Source: an uncultured Corynebacterium sp.
GTDB lineage: Bacteria; Actinomycetota; Actinomycetes; Mycobacteriales; Mycobacteriaceae
Length of the DNA: 8,933 nucleotides
Direction: 5' to 3'
NCBI GenBank assembly: GCA_945631445.1
Contig: CALZCR010000040.1
Coordinates: 1 to 8,933, forward strand
The notes below the pieces were generated by a model. It was not told the DNA's origin, did no database searches, and saw nothing but the letters and a program-made list of their open reading frames with translations. A program made the position numbers and the translations under genes. Positions 1 to 5,553 of this stretch are shown piece after piece (the stretch's first letter is position 1; each line of letters opens with the position of its first letter).

Positions 1-734
1 ACGTCGCGCCGGGCGTGGAGATCACGGGGCTGCGCCCCACCGAGACCGGTTCGGAGATGTCCGTGCGCCTGTGGGTCGACGGGCGCGGCGCCCGCCTGTC
101 CGAGCCGGTGGAGCAGGCCTATGACCTGGCGATGCCGGGCGAACACATGGCGCTGAACTCCGCGGCGGCGTTGCTGGCCGGAGTGCTGGCCGACGGTGAC
201 GCCGGGGAGATCATCCGCGGTTTGGGGGAATTCACCGGTGTGCGCCGCCGCTTCGAATACCACGGCACGGTGGCGGAGGGGCCGTATGCCGGCGTGCGGG
301 TCTACGACGATTACGCGCATCACCCGACGGAGGTGGAGGCGGTGCTCAAGGCCGCCCGCCAGACGGTGGAGGCCGAGGTCGCCGACGACGAGGGCACCCG
401 CGACCGCGGCCGGGTGGTGGCGTGCTTCCAGCCGCACCTGTATTCCCGCACGATCGAGTTCGCCGAGGAATTCGCTCAGGCGCTGTCGTTGGCCGACGCC
501 GTGGTCGTGCTCGACATCTTCGGCGCCCGGGAGACGCCCGTCGAGGGCGTGGACAGCCGCATCATCACCGACCGCATCACCGACGAGGGCGTCCGGGTGG
601 CCTACGAGGCCAACTTCAGCGAGGCCCCGGCGACCGTGGCGTCGCTGACGGAGCCGGGCGATTTGGTGATCACGATGGGCGCGGGCACCGTCACGATGCT
701 CGCCCCGGAAATCCTCAGCGAGCTCGGCGGATAA
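1..734 (+). CDS. murC: UDP-N-acetylmuramate–L-alanine ligase MurC, C-terminal part (5' end outside window)
   Basis: MurC is the cytoplasmic ATP-dependent ligase that adds L-alanine to UDP-MurNAc, the first peptide-stem step of peptidoglycan synthesis. Only the last 243 codons are here; the reading frame enters at base 3, so the gene starts upstream. The visible part covers the end of the central ATPase domain and the C-terminal domain. Family motifs are present: [16 protein letters not shown] near bases 136-183 (the G-x-H-x-x-N-x-x-A element at the domain junction), GVRRRFE near 238-258, [12 protein letters not shown] near 301-336, FQPHLYSRT near 427-453, and a terminal [12 protein letters not shown]. 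The insertion between the last two long motifs (about 370-410, rich in D/E/R) is in a loop that varies among MurC proteins. The stop TAA (732-734) shares its last A with the ATG of ftsQ, which suggests translational coupling. A downstream GTG at 15 is an internal codon, not a start. Identification is firm from motifs and neighbours. Confidence 0.95.
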   Translation, partial: VAPGVEITGLRPTETGSEMSVRLWVDGRGARLSEPVEQAYDLAMPGEHMALNSAAALLAGVLADGDAGEIIRGLGEFTGVRRRFEYHGTVAEGPYAGVRVYDDYAHHPTEVEAVLKAARQTVEAEVADDEGTRDRGRVVACFQPHLYSRTIEFAEEFAQALSLADAVVVLDIFGARETPVEGVDSRIITDRITDEGVRVAYEANFSEAPATVASLTEPGDLVITMGAGTVTMLAPEILSELGG

Positions 735-1429
735 TGTCCACGTCGGTCGCACAGGGTCAGCGCCGTGGCCGGGGCGGGCGCCGCATCGCCCTGCTCGTGG
801 TCGCCGCGGTGGCGGTGGCGGTGATCGCCGCCGTCGTCGTGTGGGCGTTTCCGGTGTTTAAGGTCTCGACGATCGAGGTCACCGGCAACGAGCGGGTGAG
901 CGAAGAGGCCGTGTGGGAGTTGACGGGGGTTCCCGAAGGCGAGAACCTGCTGCGGGTGGACACCGTGGCGGCCGCCTCCGGGGTGGTCTCCGACCCCTGG
1001 GTCAGCGCCGCCACGGTGACCCGGCAGCTGCCGTCCACGCTGAAGGTGGAGCTGCAGGAACGCACGGTGGTCGCCTACCGCGACGGTGACGACGGTCCGG
1101 TGCTCATCGACTCCGAGGGCACCCCGTTCATCGTTGAGCCACCCCCGGAGGGGGCGGTCCTGGTCGCGGGCGACGCCGCCGACGACGAGCGGGTGCTGTC
1201 CGGAGCGGTGGATATCGCGGCGGCGATCCCGGCGGAAGTGCGGGAACAGGTGGCCGCCTTGGAGGCCGAGAGTCCCCGCAGCTACACTTTTGTCCTGCAT
1301 GACGGTCGGCGCGTCCACTGGGGCGCCAGCACCGACAACGCCAATAAAGCGCTGGCGATGGAGACTGTGCTCCTTCGCGAGGGCTCCGAGTGGGACGTCT
1401 CCAACCCGGAACTGGTGACGGTGCGCTGA
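734..1429 (+). CDS. ftsQ: Cell division protein FtsQ
   Basis: FtsQ is a bitopic inner-membrane divisome protein that links cytoplasmic early-division proteins to the periplasmic septal synthesis complex. The 231-residue product has a short basic cytoplasmic tail (residues 1-17, rich in R/G), one hydrophobic segment of A/V/I at about 18-39, a POTRA domain at about 42-112 (FKVSTIEVTGNERVSEEAVW through ELQERTVVAY) and a C-terminal beta domain ending in GRRVHWG and a K-rich helix. These match the usual FtsQ/DivIB order, and the length is normal for actinobacteria. The ATG at 734 is chosen because it overlaps the murC stop (TAATG) and gives the correct short N-terminal tail. The open frame extends further upstream, but only as an overlap with murC. 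The Shine-Dalgarno is weak (GGCGG at 725-729), consistent with coupling to murC translation. No ftsA follows; ftsZ is next after a 185-base regulatory gap. Confidence 0.95.
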   Translation: MSTSVAQGQRRGRGGRRIALLVVAAVAVAVIAAVVVWAFPVFKVSTIEVTGNERVSEEAVWELTGVPEGENLLRVDTVAAASGVVSDPWVSAATVTRQLPSTLKVELQERTVVAYRDGDDGPVLIDSEGTPFIVEPPPEGAVLVAGDAADDERVLSGAVDIAAAIPAEVREQVAALEAESPRSYTFVLHDGRRVHWGASTDNANKALAMETVLLREGSEWDVSNPELVTVR

Positions 1430-1464
1430 CCGGGTGGCAAGTCGAAAGAAAACCCCAGGCCAAA

Positions 1465-1487
1465 ACCCTAAAGTAAAGCTTGAGGGT
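1465..1487. repeat. Inverted repeat upstream of ftsZ
   Basis: ACCCTAAAG (1465-1473), a five-base spacer TAAAG, then CTTGAGGGT (1479-1487). The arms pair at 8 of 9 positions, the exception being the sixth base of the left arm (A against G). It sits 36 bases after the ftsQ stop and just upstream of the best ftsZ promoter hexamers; its right arm overlaps the -35 region. It could be a protein operator or a small RNA hairpin in transcripts reading through from ftsQ. It lacks a T tract, so it does not look like an intrinsic terminator. The symmetry is seen directly; the function is inferred. Confidence 0.5.
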
Positions 1488-1518
1488 ACCGACACGCCGT
1501 TAGAATGTGCCCTAAAAT
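1480..1518 (+). promoter_or_regulatory. Candidate tandem ftsZ promoters
   Basis: Two -10-like hexamers lie close together: TAGAAT (1501-1506) and TAAAAT (1513-1518). The first pairs with a -35-like TTGAGG at 1480-1485 (spacer 15) or GCTTGA at 1478-1483 (spacer 17). The second pairs with CCGACA at 1489-1494 (spacer 18), which keeps the GACA half of the TTGACA consensus. Transcripts would start near 1513 and 1525, giving leaders of roughly 90-100 bases before the ftsZ ATG. Multiple ftsZ promoters are known in corynebacteria, which fits. These are consensus-based calls only. Confidence 0.5.
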
Positions 1519-1545
1519 CGCACCCGTGTCGCCGATGATGGACAC
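1491..1545. promoter_or_regulatory. Three GACAC motifs, candidate WhiA/WhcD operator of ftsZ
   Basis: GACAC occurs at 1491-1495 and 1541-1545 on the + strand, and as GTGTC (GACAC on the - strand) at 1526-1530. GACAC is the recognition core of the actinobacterial division regulator WhiA, and in Corynebacterium WhiA with WhcD has been reported to act on ftsZ. Here one site overlaps the -35-like element of the second promoter, one lies at its predicted start and one just inside the leader. Five-base motifs occur by chance, so the argument rests on three copies within 55 bases at the expected gene. Confidence 0.5.
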
Positions 1546-1614
1546 AGCGTTGTTTTTGGTCGCCTTTTCGGCGCCAGTCCTTTATTCCCGAACTGAAAGG
1601 CGAGCTAACTCCCT

Positions 1615-2874
1615 ATGACTTCCCCGAACAACTACCTCGCCGTCATTAAGGTCGTCGGTGTAGGCGGCGGCGGCGTCAACGCCGTCAACCGCATGATCGA
1701 GGAAGGGCTCAAGGGTGTCGAGTTCGTCGCGATCAACACCGACTCCCAGGCTCTGCTCTTCTCCGACGCCGACACCAAGCTCGACATCGGCCGCGAGGCC
1801 ACGCGCGGCCTCGGCGCCGGCGCCAACCCGGAGGTCGGCCGCACCTCCGCGGAAGACCACAAGAACGAGATCGAGGAAACCCTCAAGGGCTCCGACATGG
1901 TCTTCGTCACCGCTGGCGAAGGCGGTGGCACCGGCACCGGCGCCGCCCCGGTCGTCGCCGGGATGGCCAAGAAGATGGGTGCGCTGACCATCGGCGTGGT
2001 CACCCGCCCGTTCTCCTTCGAAGGCAAGCGCCGCACCCGCCAGGCCCTGGAGGGCATCGCGAACCTCAAGGAGGTCTGCGACACGGTCATCGTCATCCCG
2101 AACGACCGTCTGCTGCAGCTGGGCGACCAGGACCTGACGATGATGGAGGCGTTCCACGCCGCCGACAAGGTCCTGCACAACGGTGTGCAGGGCATCACCA
2201 ACCTCATCACCATCCCCGGCGTGATCAACGTGGACTTCGCCGACGTCCGCTCCGTCATGGCCGACGCCGGTTCCGCACTGATGGGCGTGGGCTCCGCCCG
2301 CGGCGACAACCGCGTCATGGAGGCCACCGTCCAGGCCATAAACTCCCCGCTGCTGGAGACCACCATGGAAGGTGCGACCGGCATCCTGCTGTCCGTGGCC
2401 GGCGGCTCCGACCTGGGGCTGCAGGAGGTCAACTCCGCCGCCTCCATCGTGGAGGAGCAGGCCGATGATGACGCCAACATCATCTTCGGCACCATCATCG
2501 ACGACAACCTCGGCGACGAGGTGCGCGTGACCATCATCGCGACCGGTTTCGACGCCGCCGCCAATCAGCTGGACCAGGGCGGCTCCGCGCCGCAGTCTGA
2601 GCAGGAGCCGACCCCGCGCCAGGACCCGACCCCGGCCCCGACGCAGCAGCCCGCCCAGGGCTCCGGCTCCACCCGCGGTTCGCTCTTCGAGTCCGCCCGC
2701 GAGAACCGCGGCGGCGAGGATGGCAACTACCCGGGCCGGCACCGCTACGACGATCGCCCGAGCCGCGGCGACCGCTCCGGCGGGCTGTTCACCGACGGCC
2801 GCCGTTCCGAGCGCATCGACCCGCGCGACGACGAAGACGACGACGATCTGGACGTGCCGTCCTTCATGCGCTAG
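1615..2874 (+). CDS. ftsZ: Cell division protein FtsZ
   Basis: FtsZ is the tubulin-like GTPase whose filaments form the division ring at mid-cell. The 419-residue product has an N-terminal GTP-binding domain with [13 protein letters not shown] (residues 15-27) and the tubulin signature GGGTGTG (103-109). The T7 loop NVDFADV (205-211) supplies the catalytic aspartates that act on the GTP of the neighbouring subunit. The globular part ends near residue 317. A low-complexity linker follows, first rich in P/Q/T (about 322-348) and then in R/G/D (about 353-405). It ends in an acidic run and the conserved tail DLDVPSFMR (411-419), which in corynebacteria is the docking site for SepF. The ATG at 1615 follows AAAGGCGAG (1596-1604), ten bases upstream, and gives the standard N-terminus. 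The gene has its own promoter region and is followed after 36 bases by pgeF. Nothing looks broken or foreign. Confidence 0.98.
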   Translation: MTSPNNYLAVIKVVGVGGGGVNAVNRMIEEGLKGVEFVAINTDSQALLFSDADTKLDIGREATRGLGAGANPEVGRTSAEDHKNEIEETLKGSDMVFVTAGEGGGTGTGAAPVVAGMAKKMGALTIGVVTRPFSFEGKRRTRQALEGIANLKEVCDTVIVIPNDRLLQLGDQDLTMMEAFHAADKVLHNGVQGITNLITIPGVINVDFADVRSVMADAGSALMGVGSARGDNRVMEATVQAINSPLLETTMEGATGILLSVAGGSDLGLQEVNSAASIVEEQADDDANIIFGTIIDDNLGDEVRVTIIATGFDAAANQLDQGGSAPQSEQEPTPRQDPTPAPTQQPAQGSGSTRGSLFESARENRGGEDGNYPGRHRYDDRPSRGDRSGGLFTDGRRSERIDPRDDEDDDDLDVPSFMR

Positions 2875-2897
2875 CAGGCTCGGCAGAACTGATCCGC

Positions 2898-2903
2898 TAG
2901 CCT
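2898..2903 (+). promoter_or_regulatory. Candidate -10 of a leaderless pgeF promoter
   Basis: TAGCCT (2898-2903) fits the TAnnnT pattern of corynebacterial -10 hexamers and ends seven bases before the pgeF ATG at 2911. Transcription would therefore start at or next to the ATG. The only purine-rich stretch upstream, TGAGG (2904-2908), is two bases from the ATG, too close for a normal ribosome binding site. No convincing -35 is visible, so readthrough from ftsZ is an alternative. Confidence 0.35.
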
Positions 2904-2910
2904 TGAGGCC

Positions 2911-3636
2911 ATGACCGCTTCTCCTGCTCACCGCCCCGTCCGCATGGTGTTCACCACCCGTGCCGGCGGGGTGTCGGCGTCGCCGTACGACTCTTTCAAC
3001 CTGGCCCACCACGTGGGCGACGACCCGGCGGCGGTGGCCGCCAACCGCGCCCGCCTCGCGGATTCGCTGGGCCTGGCGCCGGACGCGTTGGTGTGGATGG
3101 AGCAGCTGCACACCACCACCGTCACCGTGGTCGACGCGGCTCAAGCAGAGCCGGTGGAGGCGACGGACGCCGTGGTCACCACGACCCCGGGGCTGGCGTT
3201 GGCGGTGTTGGTGGCGGACTGCGTGCCGCTGCTGCTGGCCGACCACGTCAACGGCGTGGTCGCCGCGGTGCACGCTGGCCGGATGGGCGCCGGCAACGGG
3301 ATCGTCCCCGCCACCGTCGCGAAAATGGTCGAGCTGGGCGCGCAACCCAGCGGCATCCACGCCGTGATGGGGGCGGCGGCCTCCGGGCTCAACTACGAGG
3401 TGCCGCAGGAGATGGCCGACGACGTGGAGCGGCGGCTGCCCGGATCCCGGACCCGCACGCGCCAGGGCACCTGGGGCCTCGACGTCCGGGCCGGGCTGAT
3501 CCGGCAACTGATGTCGCTGGGGGTCACCGCGATCGAATCGGACCCGCGGTGCACCATCGAAAACGAAGACTTCTTTTCTTATCGACGCCAGGGCACGACC
3601 GGCCGCCAGGCCGGCGTCGTCTGGCTGAACCCTTAA
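2911..3636 (+). CDS. pgeF: Peptidoglycan editing factor PgeF (YfiH, multicopper-oxidase-like family)
   Basis: PgeF-type proteins are small cytoplasmic hydrolases with a Cys/His metal-binding site. The family is known to remove wrongly inserted L-serine from the UDP-MurNAc peptide, correcting MurC errors, and some members show purine nucleoside phosphorylase or laccase-like activity in vitro. The 241-residue product is of normal length. The metal-site residues are recognisable: His67 in EQLHT, Cys104 in VADCVP, and His121 in VHAGRMG. The C-terminal CTIENEDFFSYRRQG (214-228) with TGRQAGVVWL is the usual family ending. Two variations stand out: the common HAGWRG reads HAGRMG, and the usual GPxIxxCxYEV loop reads GAAASGLNYEV (residues 154-164). 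These probably reflect the actinobacterial branch rather than loss of function, because all three metal ligands remain. The ATG at 2911 is the first good start after the ftsZ stop. Its position beside ftsZ and near murC fits a wall-precursor quality-control role. Confidence 0.9.
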   Translation: MTASPAHRPVRMVFTTRAGGVSASPYDSFNLAHHVGDDPAAVAANRARLADSLGLAPDALVWMEQLHTTTVTVVDAAQAEPVEATDAVVTTTPGLALAVLVADCVPLLLADHVNGVVAAVHAGRMGAGNGIVPATVAKMVELGAQPSGIHAVMGAAASGLNYEVPQEMADDVERRLPGSRTRTRQGTWGLDVRAGLIRQLMSLGVTAIESDPRCTIENEDFFSYRRQGTTGRQAGVVWLNP

Positions 3637-3640
3637 GGTG
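3635..3640 (+). promoter_or_regulatory. Ribosome binding site that selects the yggS start
   Basis: AAGGTG overlaps the pgeF stop codon and ends eight bases before the ATG at 3649. An alternative in-frame GTG at 3640 sits on top of this site and would leave it without a usable Shine-Dalgarno. The ATG at 3649 is therefore preferred. Confidence 0.55.
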
Positions 3641-3648
3641 TGAACACA

Positions 3649-4371
3649 ATGACGGACACGGCACAACACATGGAGACGTTGCGGAAAAACTTGGCGGCGG
3701 TGCGCCGTCGCATCGCCGCGGCCGAACGCGCCGCCGGCCGCCCGGAGGGCAGCGTCGACCTGCTGCCGGTGACGAAATTCCATCCCGCCGAGCACGTGGC
3801 GCTGCTGACGGAGTTGGGGATCACCGACGTCGCGGAGAACCGGGAGCAGGAGGCGCGCGCCAAGGCCGAGGCCGTCCCCGCGCTACGGTTCCACATGATC
3901 GGCCAGATCCAGAGCAAGAAGGCCAACTCCGTCGCCCGGTGGGCGGGGGCGGTGCACTCGCTGGATTCGCTGAAACTGGCGGCGGGGCTGGAACGGGGCA
4001 TGGCGCTGGCGCTGGAACGCGGGGAGCGCGGTGAGGATGACGCCGTCCTTCCCGTCTACCTGCAGGTCTCCGTGGACGGGGACGGGGCCCGCGGGGGAGT
4101 GCCGGTCGATCAGCTCGACGCGCTGGCCGACGCCGTGGTGGCCAGCGAGCACTTGGAGCTGCTGGGCCTGATGGTGGTTCCGCCCCTGGGCGAAGACCCG
4201 GCCCCCGTGTTCGAAAGAACGCGTATCATGGCTGATGAGACAGGAAAAAGAATAGGTCGTCCGCTCCGGCTCTCGGCCGGCATGTCGGGAGATCTCGAGG
4301 CCGCCGTGGCCGCGGGATCCGACGTCGTGCGTGTCGGAACCGACGTGATGGGGCGCCGGCCGTTAGCCTAA
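3649..4371 (+). CDS. yggS: YggS/PROSC-family PLP homeostasis protein
   Basis: YggS-family proteins bind pyridoxal 5'-phosphate in a TIM-barrel fold related to alanine racemase N-domains. They have no known catalytic turnover and are thought to buffer PLP and keep amino-acid pools in balance. The 240-residue product is the usual size. The PLP lysine is Lys43 in LLPVTKFHP. Further family motifs are VAENREQEARAK, FHMIGQIQSKKANSV (the phosphate/barrel region) and the C-terminal SAGMSGDLEAAVAAGSDVVR with VRVGTDVMGRRP, which forms the phosphate-binding loop. The ATG at 3649 is chosen for its Shine-Dalgarno; GTG at 3640 would add three residues and ATG at 3670 would remove seven. The gene lies 12 bases after pgeF and is probably co-transcribed with it. 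Next to sepF this is its standard place in actinobacterial and Gram-positive division clusters, although its direct link to division is unproven. Confidence 0.93.
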   Translation: MTDTAQHMETLRKNLAAVRRRIAAAERAAGRPEGSVDLLPVTKFHPAEHVALLTELGITDVAENREQEARAKAEAVPALRFHMIGQIQSKKANSVARWAGAVHSLDSLKLAAGLERGMALALERGERGEDDAVLPVYLQVSVDGDGARGGVPVDQLDALADAVVASEHLELLGLMVVPPLGEDPAPVFERTRIMADETGKRIGRPLRLSAGMSGDLEAAVAAGSDVVRVGTDVMGRRPLA

Positions 4372-4374
4372 AGT
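4369..4374 (+). promoter_or_regulatory. Weak candidate -10 for sepF
   Basis: TAAAGT (4369-4374) overlaps the yggS stop and fits TAnnnT; transcription would begin near 4381 and give a leader of about 64 bases before sepF. No good -35 is visible. In the same 73-base gap AGGTCA occurs twice (4380-4385 and 4394-4399), with no known meaning. sepF may simply be transcribed from upstream. Confidence 0.3.
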
Positions 4375-4444
4375 TCATTAGGTCACCTTCTGCAGGTCAG
4401 GCCATTTAAACGGTCGGGTCCAGCCACACTTTAAGGGAGAGAAG

Positions 4445-4948
4445 ATGTCATTTACCCGAGGTGTCAAAGAATTCTTTGGCCTCGCGCCCACCGAGGACGA
4501 CGTCCGCGACGACGCCTACTACGACGAGCCCCGCTACGGCGATGACGGGGCCGCCGCGTACGCGCCACGGTACGAGCGTGAGCCGCGTGAACCTTACACG
4601 CCTGAGCCGCAGGCGCCGGTCCCGGCGCCCGCTCCGGCCCCGGTGGCCCGCCCCACCCCGAAGTACACCCCCAAGATCGTCAAGGTCGCACCCGCGAGCT
4701 ACGCGGACGCCACCGAGATCGGTGAACCGTTCCGCGACGGCGACATCGTCATCTTCGAGATCACGGGCACCGACCACGCCGTGGCCAAGCGCATCATCGA
4801 CTTCGCCGCCGGCCTGTGTTTCGCCAGCCGCGGCCAGATGCGCAACCTCTCCAAGGGCGTCGACGACGACCGCCGTGTCTTCGCCCTCGTTCCGGAGGAC
4901 GACGACACCGCCATGAACGAGCTGCGCCACGCGGCCGGACTGCGGTAG
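4445..4948 (+). CDS. sepF: Cell division protein SepF (FtsZ membrane anchor)
   Basis: SepF is a dimeric membrane-binding protein that tethers FtsZ filaments to the membrane, taking the place of FtsA/ZipA in actinobacteria. The 167-residue product shows the full architecture. The N-terminal amphipathic segment MSFTRGVKEFFGLA (1-14) is for membrane insertion. An acidic, proline-rich linker (about 16-75) includes a PAPAPAP run. The globular SepF core at about 76-155 runs from TPKIVKVAPASYADATEIGE through DGDIVIFEITGTDHAVAKRI, AAGLCFASRGQMRNLSKG and RRVFALVPE. In corynebacteria this core binds the C-terminal tail of FtsZ, and the matching tail is encoded here by ftsZ. The start is secure: AAGGGAGAG (4433-4441) is a strong Shine-Dalgarno in front of ATG 4445. 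It lies between yggS and yggT, the standard order. Confidence 0.96.
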   Translation: MSFTRGVKEFFGLAPTEDDVRDDAYYDEPRYGDDGAAAYAPRYEREPREPYTPEPQAPVPAPAPAPVARPTPKYTPKIVKVAPASYADATEIGEPFRDGDIVIFEITGTDHAVAKRIIDFAAGLCFASRGQMRNLSKGVDDDRRVFALVPEDDDTAMNELRHAAGLR

Positions 4949-5007
4949 CTTCCTAGCGCCTCCGACCGTTTCCTGCGCTTCGCCGCAGCCGTGGGGCAGG
5001 GCGTTGG

Positions 5008-5035
5008 TTGTTCCTGCCTCGATATAAGTTAGGAT
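5008..5035 (+). promoter_or_regulatory. Candidate promoter giving a leaderless yggT transcript
   Basis: TTGTTC (5008-5013), a 16-base spacer, and TAGGAT (5030-5035) form a reasonable vegetative promoter. The -10 ends exactly seven bases before the GTG start of yggT at 5043, so transcription should begin at or one base before the start codon. No Shine-Dalgarno at normal distance exists. Leaderless transcripts are common in corynebacteria. An overlapping AT-rich hexamer TATAAG (5023-5028) is an alternative -10. Upstream in the same 94-base gap is a small hairpin (CTGCG 4973-4977 with CGCAG 4984-4988) without a T tract. Confidence 0.5.
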
Positions 5036-5042
5036 TTTCAGG

Positions 5043-5336
5043 GTGACACTCATCGGCGCTCTCTTGTACATCGTTCTGAATATCTTCACCCTGATCCTCA
5101 TCGCGCGCTTGATCACCGAAATGATCCAGGCCTTCTCCCGTTCCTTCTCACCTCCGCGGTGGTTCATGATGGTGGCGGAGCCCATTTTCATGGTGACGGA
5201 TCCACCGGTACGGCTGTTGCGCAGGTGGATTCCTCCCTTGCGGATGGGTGGGGTGGCCCTGGACCTCAGCGTCTTGGTGCTGTTTTTCATCATTCAGATC
5301 TTGCTGATCATCACGCAGGTCGTGTTCCTCACTTAA
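5043..5336 (+). CDS. yggT: YggT-family small integral membrane protein
   Basis: The 97-residue product has two hydrophobic segments, about residues 3-27 (LIGALLYIVLNIFTLILIAR) and 72-95 (LDLSVLVLFFIIQILLIITQ), separated by a conserved polar stretch. That stretch contains the family hallmarks: WFMMVAEPIFMVTDPPVRLL followed by RRWIPPLRMGGVALDLS, matching the usual P-x-TDP-x-x-x-x-R-x-x-IP pattern. YggT proteins sit in the membrane and are linked by genomic context to division and by some reports to osmotic tolerance and ion homeostasis; the molecular role is unknown. The GTG start at 5043 is the first start that gives the full first membrane segment, and it fits a leaderless transcript. It lies between sepF and wag31 as in other actinobacteria. 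The short hairpin CCGCC-GCA-GGCGG (5348-5360) just after its stop could slow transcription but has no T tract. Confidence 0.9.
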   Translation: MTLIGALLYIVLNIFTLILIARLITEMIQAFSRSFSPPRWFMMVAEPIFMVTDPPVRLLRRWIPPLRMGGVALDLSVLVLFFIIQILLIITQVVFLT

Positions 5337-5429
5337 ATCCTTCCTTGCCGCCGCAGGCGGTAGTGAAAAGGGTCGACCCCGGCCAGGGGCTCAGGCTGAC
5401 CCCGCCGGAAAAATTGCGCCGCCTACCGC

Positions 5430-5457
5430 TACACTGGGTGGAAGTAACCGGTATTAT
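5430..5457 (+). promoter_or_regulatory. Candidate wag31 promoter elements
   Basis: Two -10-like hexamers are visible in the 217-base gap before wag31: TACACT (5430-5435) and TATTAT (5452-5457). TATTAT is the better match and would start transcription near 5464, leaving a leader of about 90 bases. TACACT would start near 5442. Neither has a clear -35; TTGCGC at 5414-5419 is at the wrong distance from both. The upstream part of the gap (5340-5429) is GC-rich and full of short inverted repeats, including the palindrome GGGTCGACCC at 5370-5379. Confidence 0.4.
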
Positions 5458-5473
5458 GAATAGAAAACTCTCC

Positions 5474-5521
5474 GGTGGGCTCGTGTCTCCGCACACGATC
5501 CCACCCCACCCGCTAGGGTGG
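5474..5521 (+). promoter_or_regulatory. Two abutting stem-loops in the wag31 leader
   Basis: Stem-loop 1 pairs GGTGGGCTCGTGT (5474-5486) with ACACGATCCCACC (5493-5505). It has 12 of 13 base pairs, one C·T mismatch and a six-base loop CTCCGC. Stem-loop 2 follows with no gap: CCACCC (5506-5511) pairs perfectly with GGGTGG (5516-5521) around the tetraloop GCTA. Because CCCACC occurs twice (5500-5505 and 5505-5510), the G-rich arms could swap partners. The pair lies between the predicted transcription start (about 5464) and the Shine-Dalgarno, in a leader that does not code. There is no T tract, so this is not a simple terminator. It could be an RNA control element or, as DNA, an operator. The structure is directly visible; the function is unknown. 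Confidence 0.55.
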
Positions 5522-5540
5522 CATGGACGGATACAGACTC

Positions 5541-5547
5541 GAAGGGA
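5541..5547 (+). promoter_or_regulatory. Ribosome binding site fixing the wag31 start
   Basis: GAAGGGA lies six bases before ATG 5554. The frame stays open upstream to another ATG-like start at 5518, but that lies inside stem-loop 2, has no Shine-Dalgarno, and would add 12 residues ahead of the conserved [12 protein letters not shown]-terminus. The 5554 start is therefore preferred. Confidence 0.8.
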
Positions 5548-5553
5548 ACGCGA

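Noticed and set aside
422..733. Upstream extension of the ftsQ frame to GTG 422
   Set aside because: The added sequence lies wholly within murC, is low-complexity R/G/H, and the ATG at 734 matches the FtsQ N-terminus and the stop-start overlap.
2866..2910. Search for a terminator between ftsZ and pgeF
   Set aside because: There is no hairpin with a convincing stem in the 36-base gap, so readthrough from ftsZ into pgeF is likely.
1582..3795. 737-codon open frame on the - strand opposite ftsZ and pgeF
   Set aside because: It is antisense to two firmly identified genes, has a composition dominated by H/R/G/V/D typical of high-GC shadow frames, and shows no family motif.
4973..4988. Hairpin CTGCG/CGCAG after sepF as a terminator
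   Set aside because: It has only five base pairs, no T tract, and yggT follows closely; the evidence is too weak to call a terminator.
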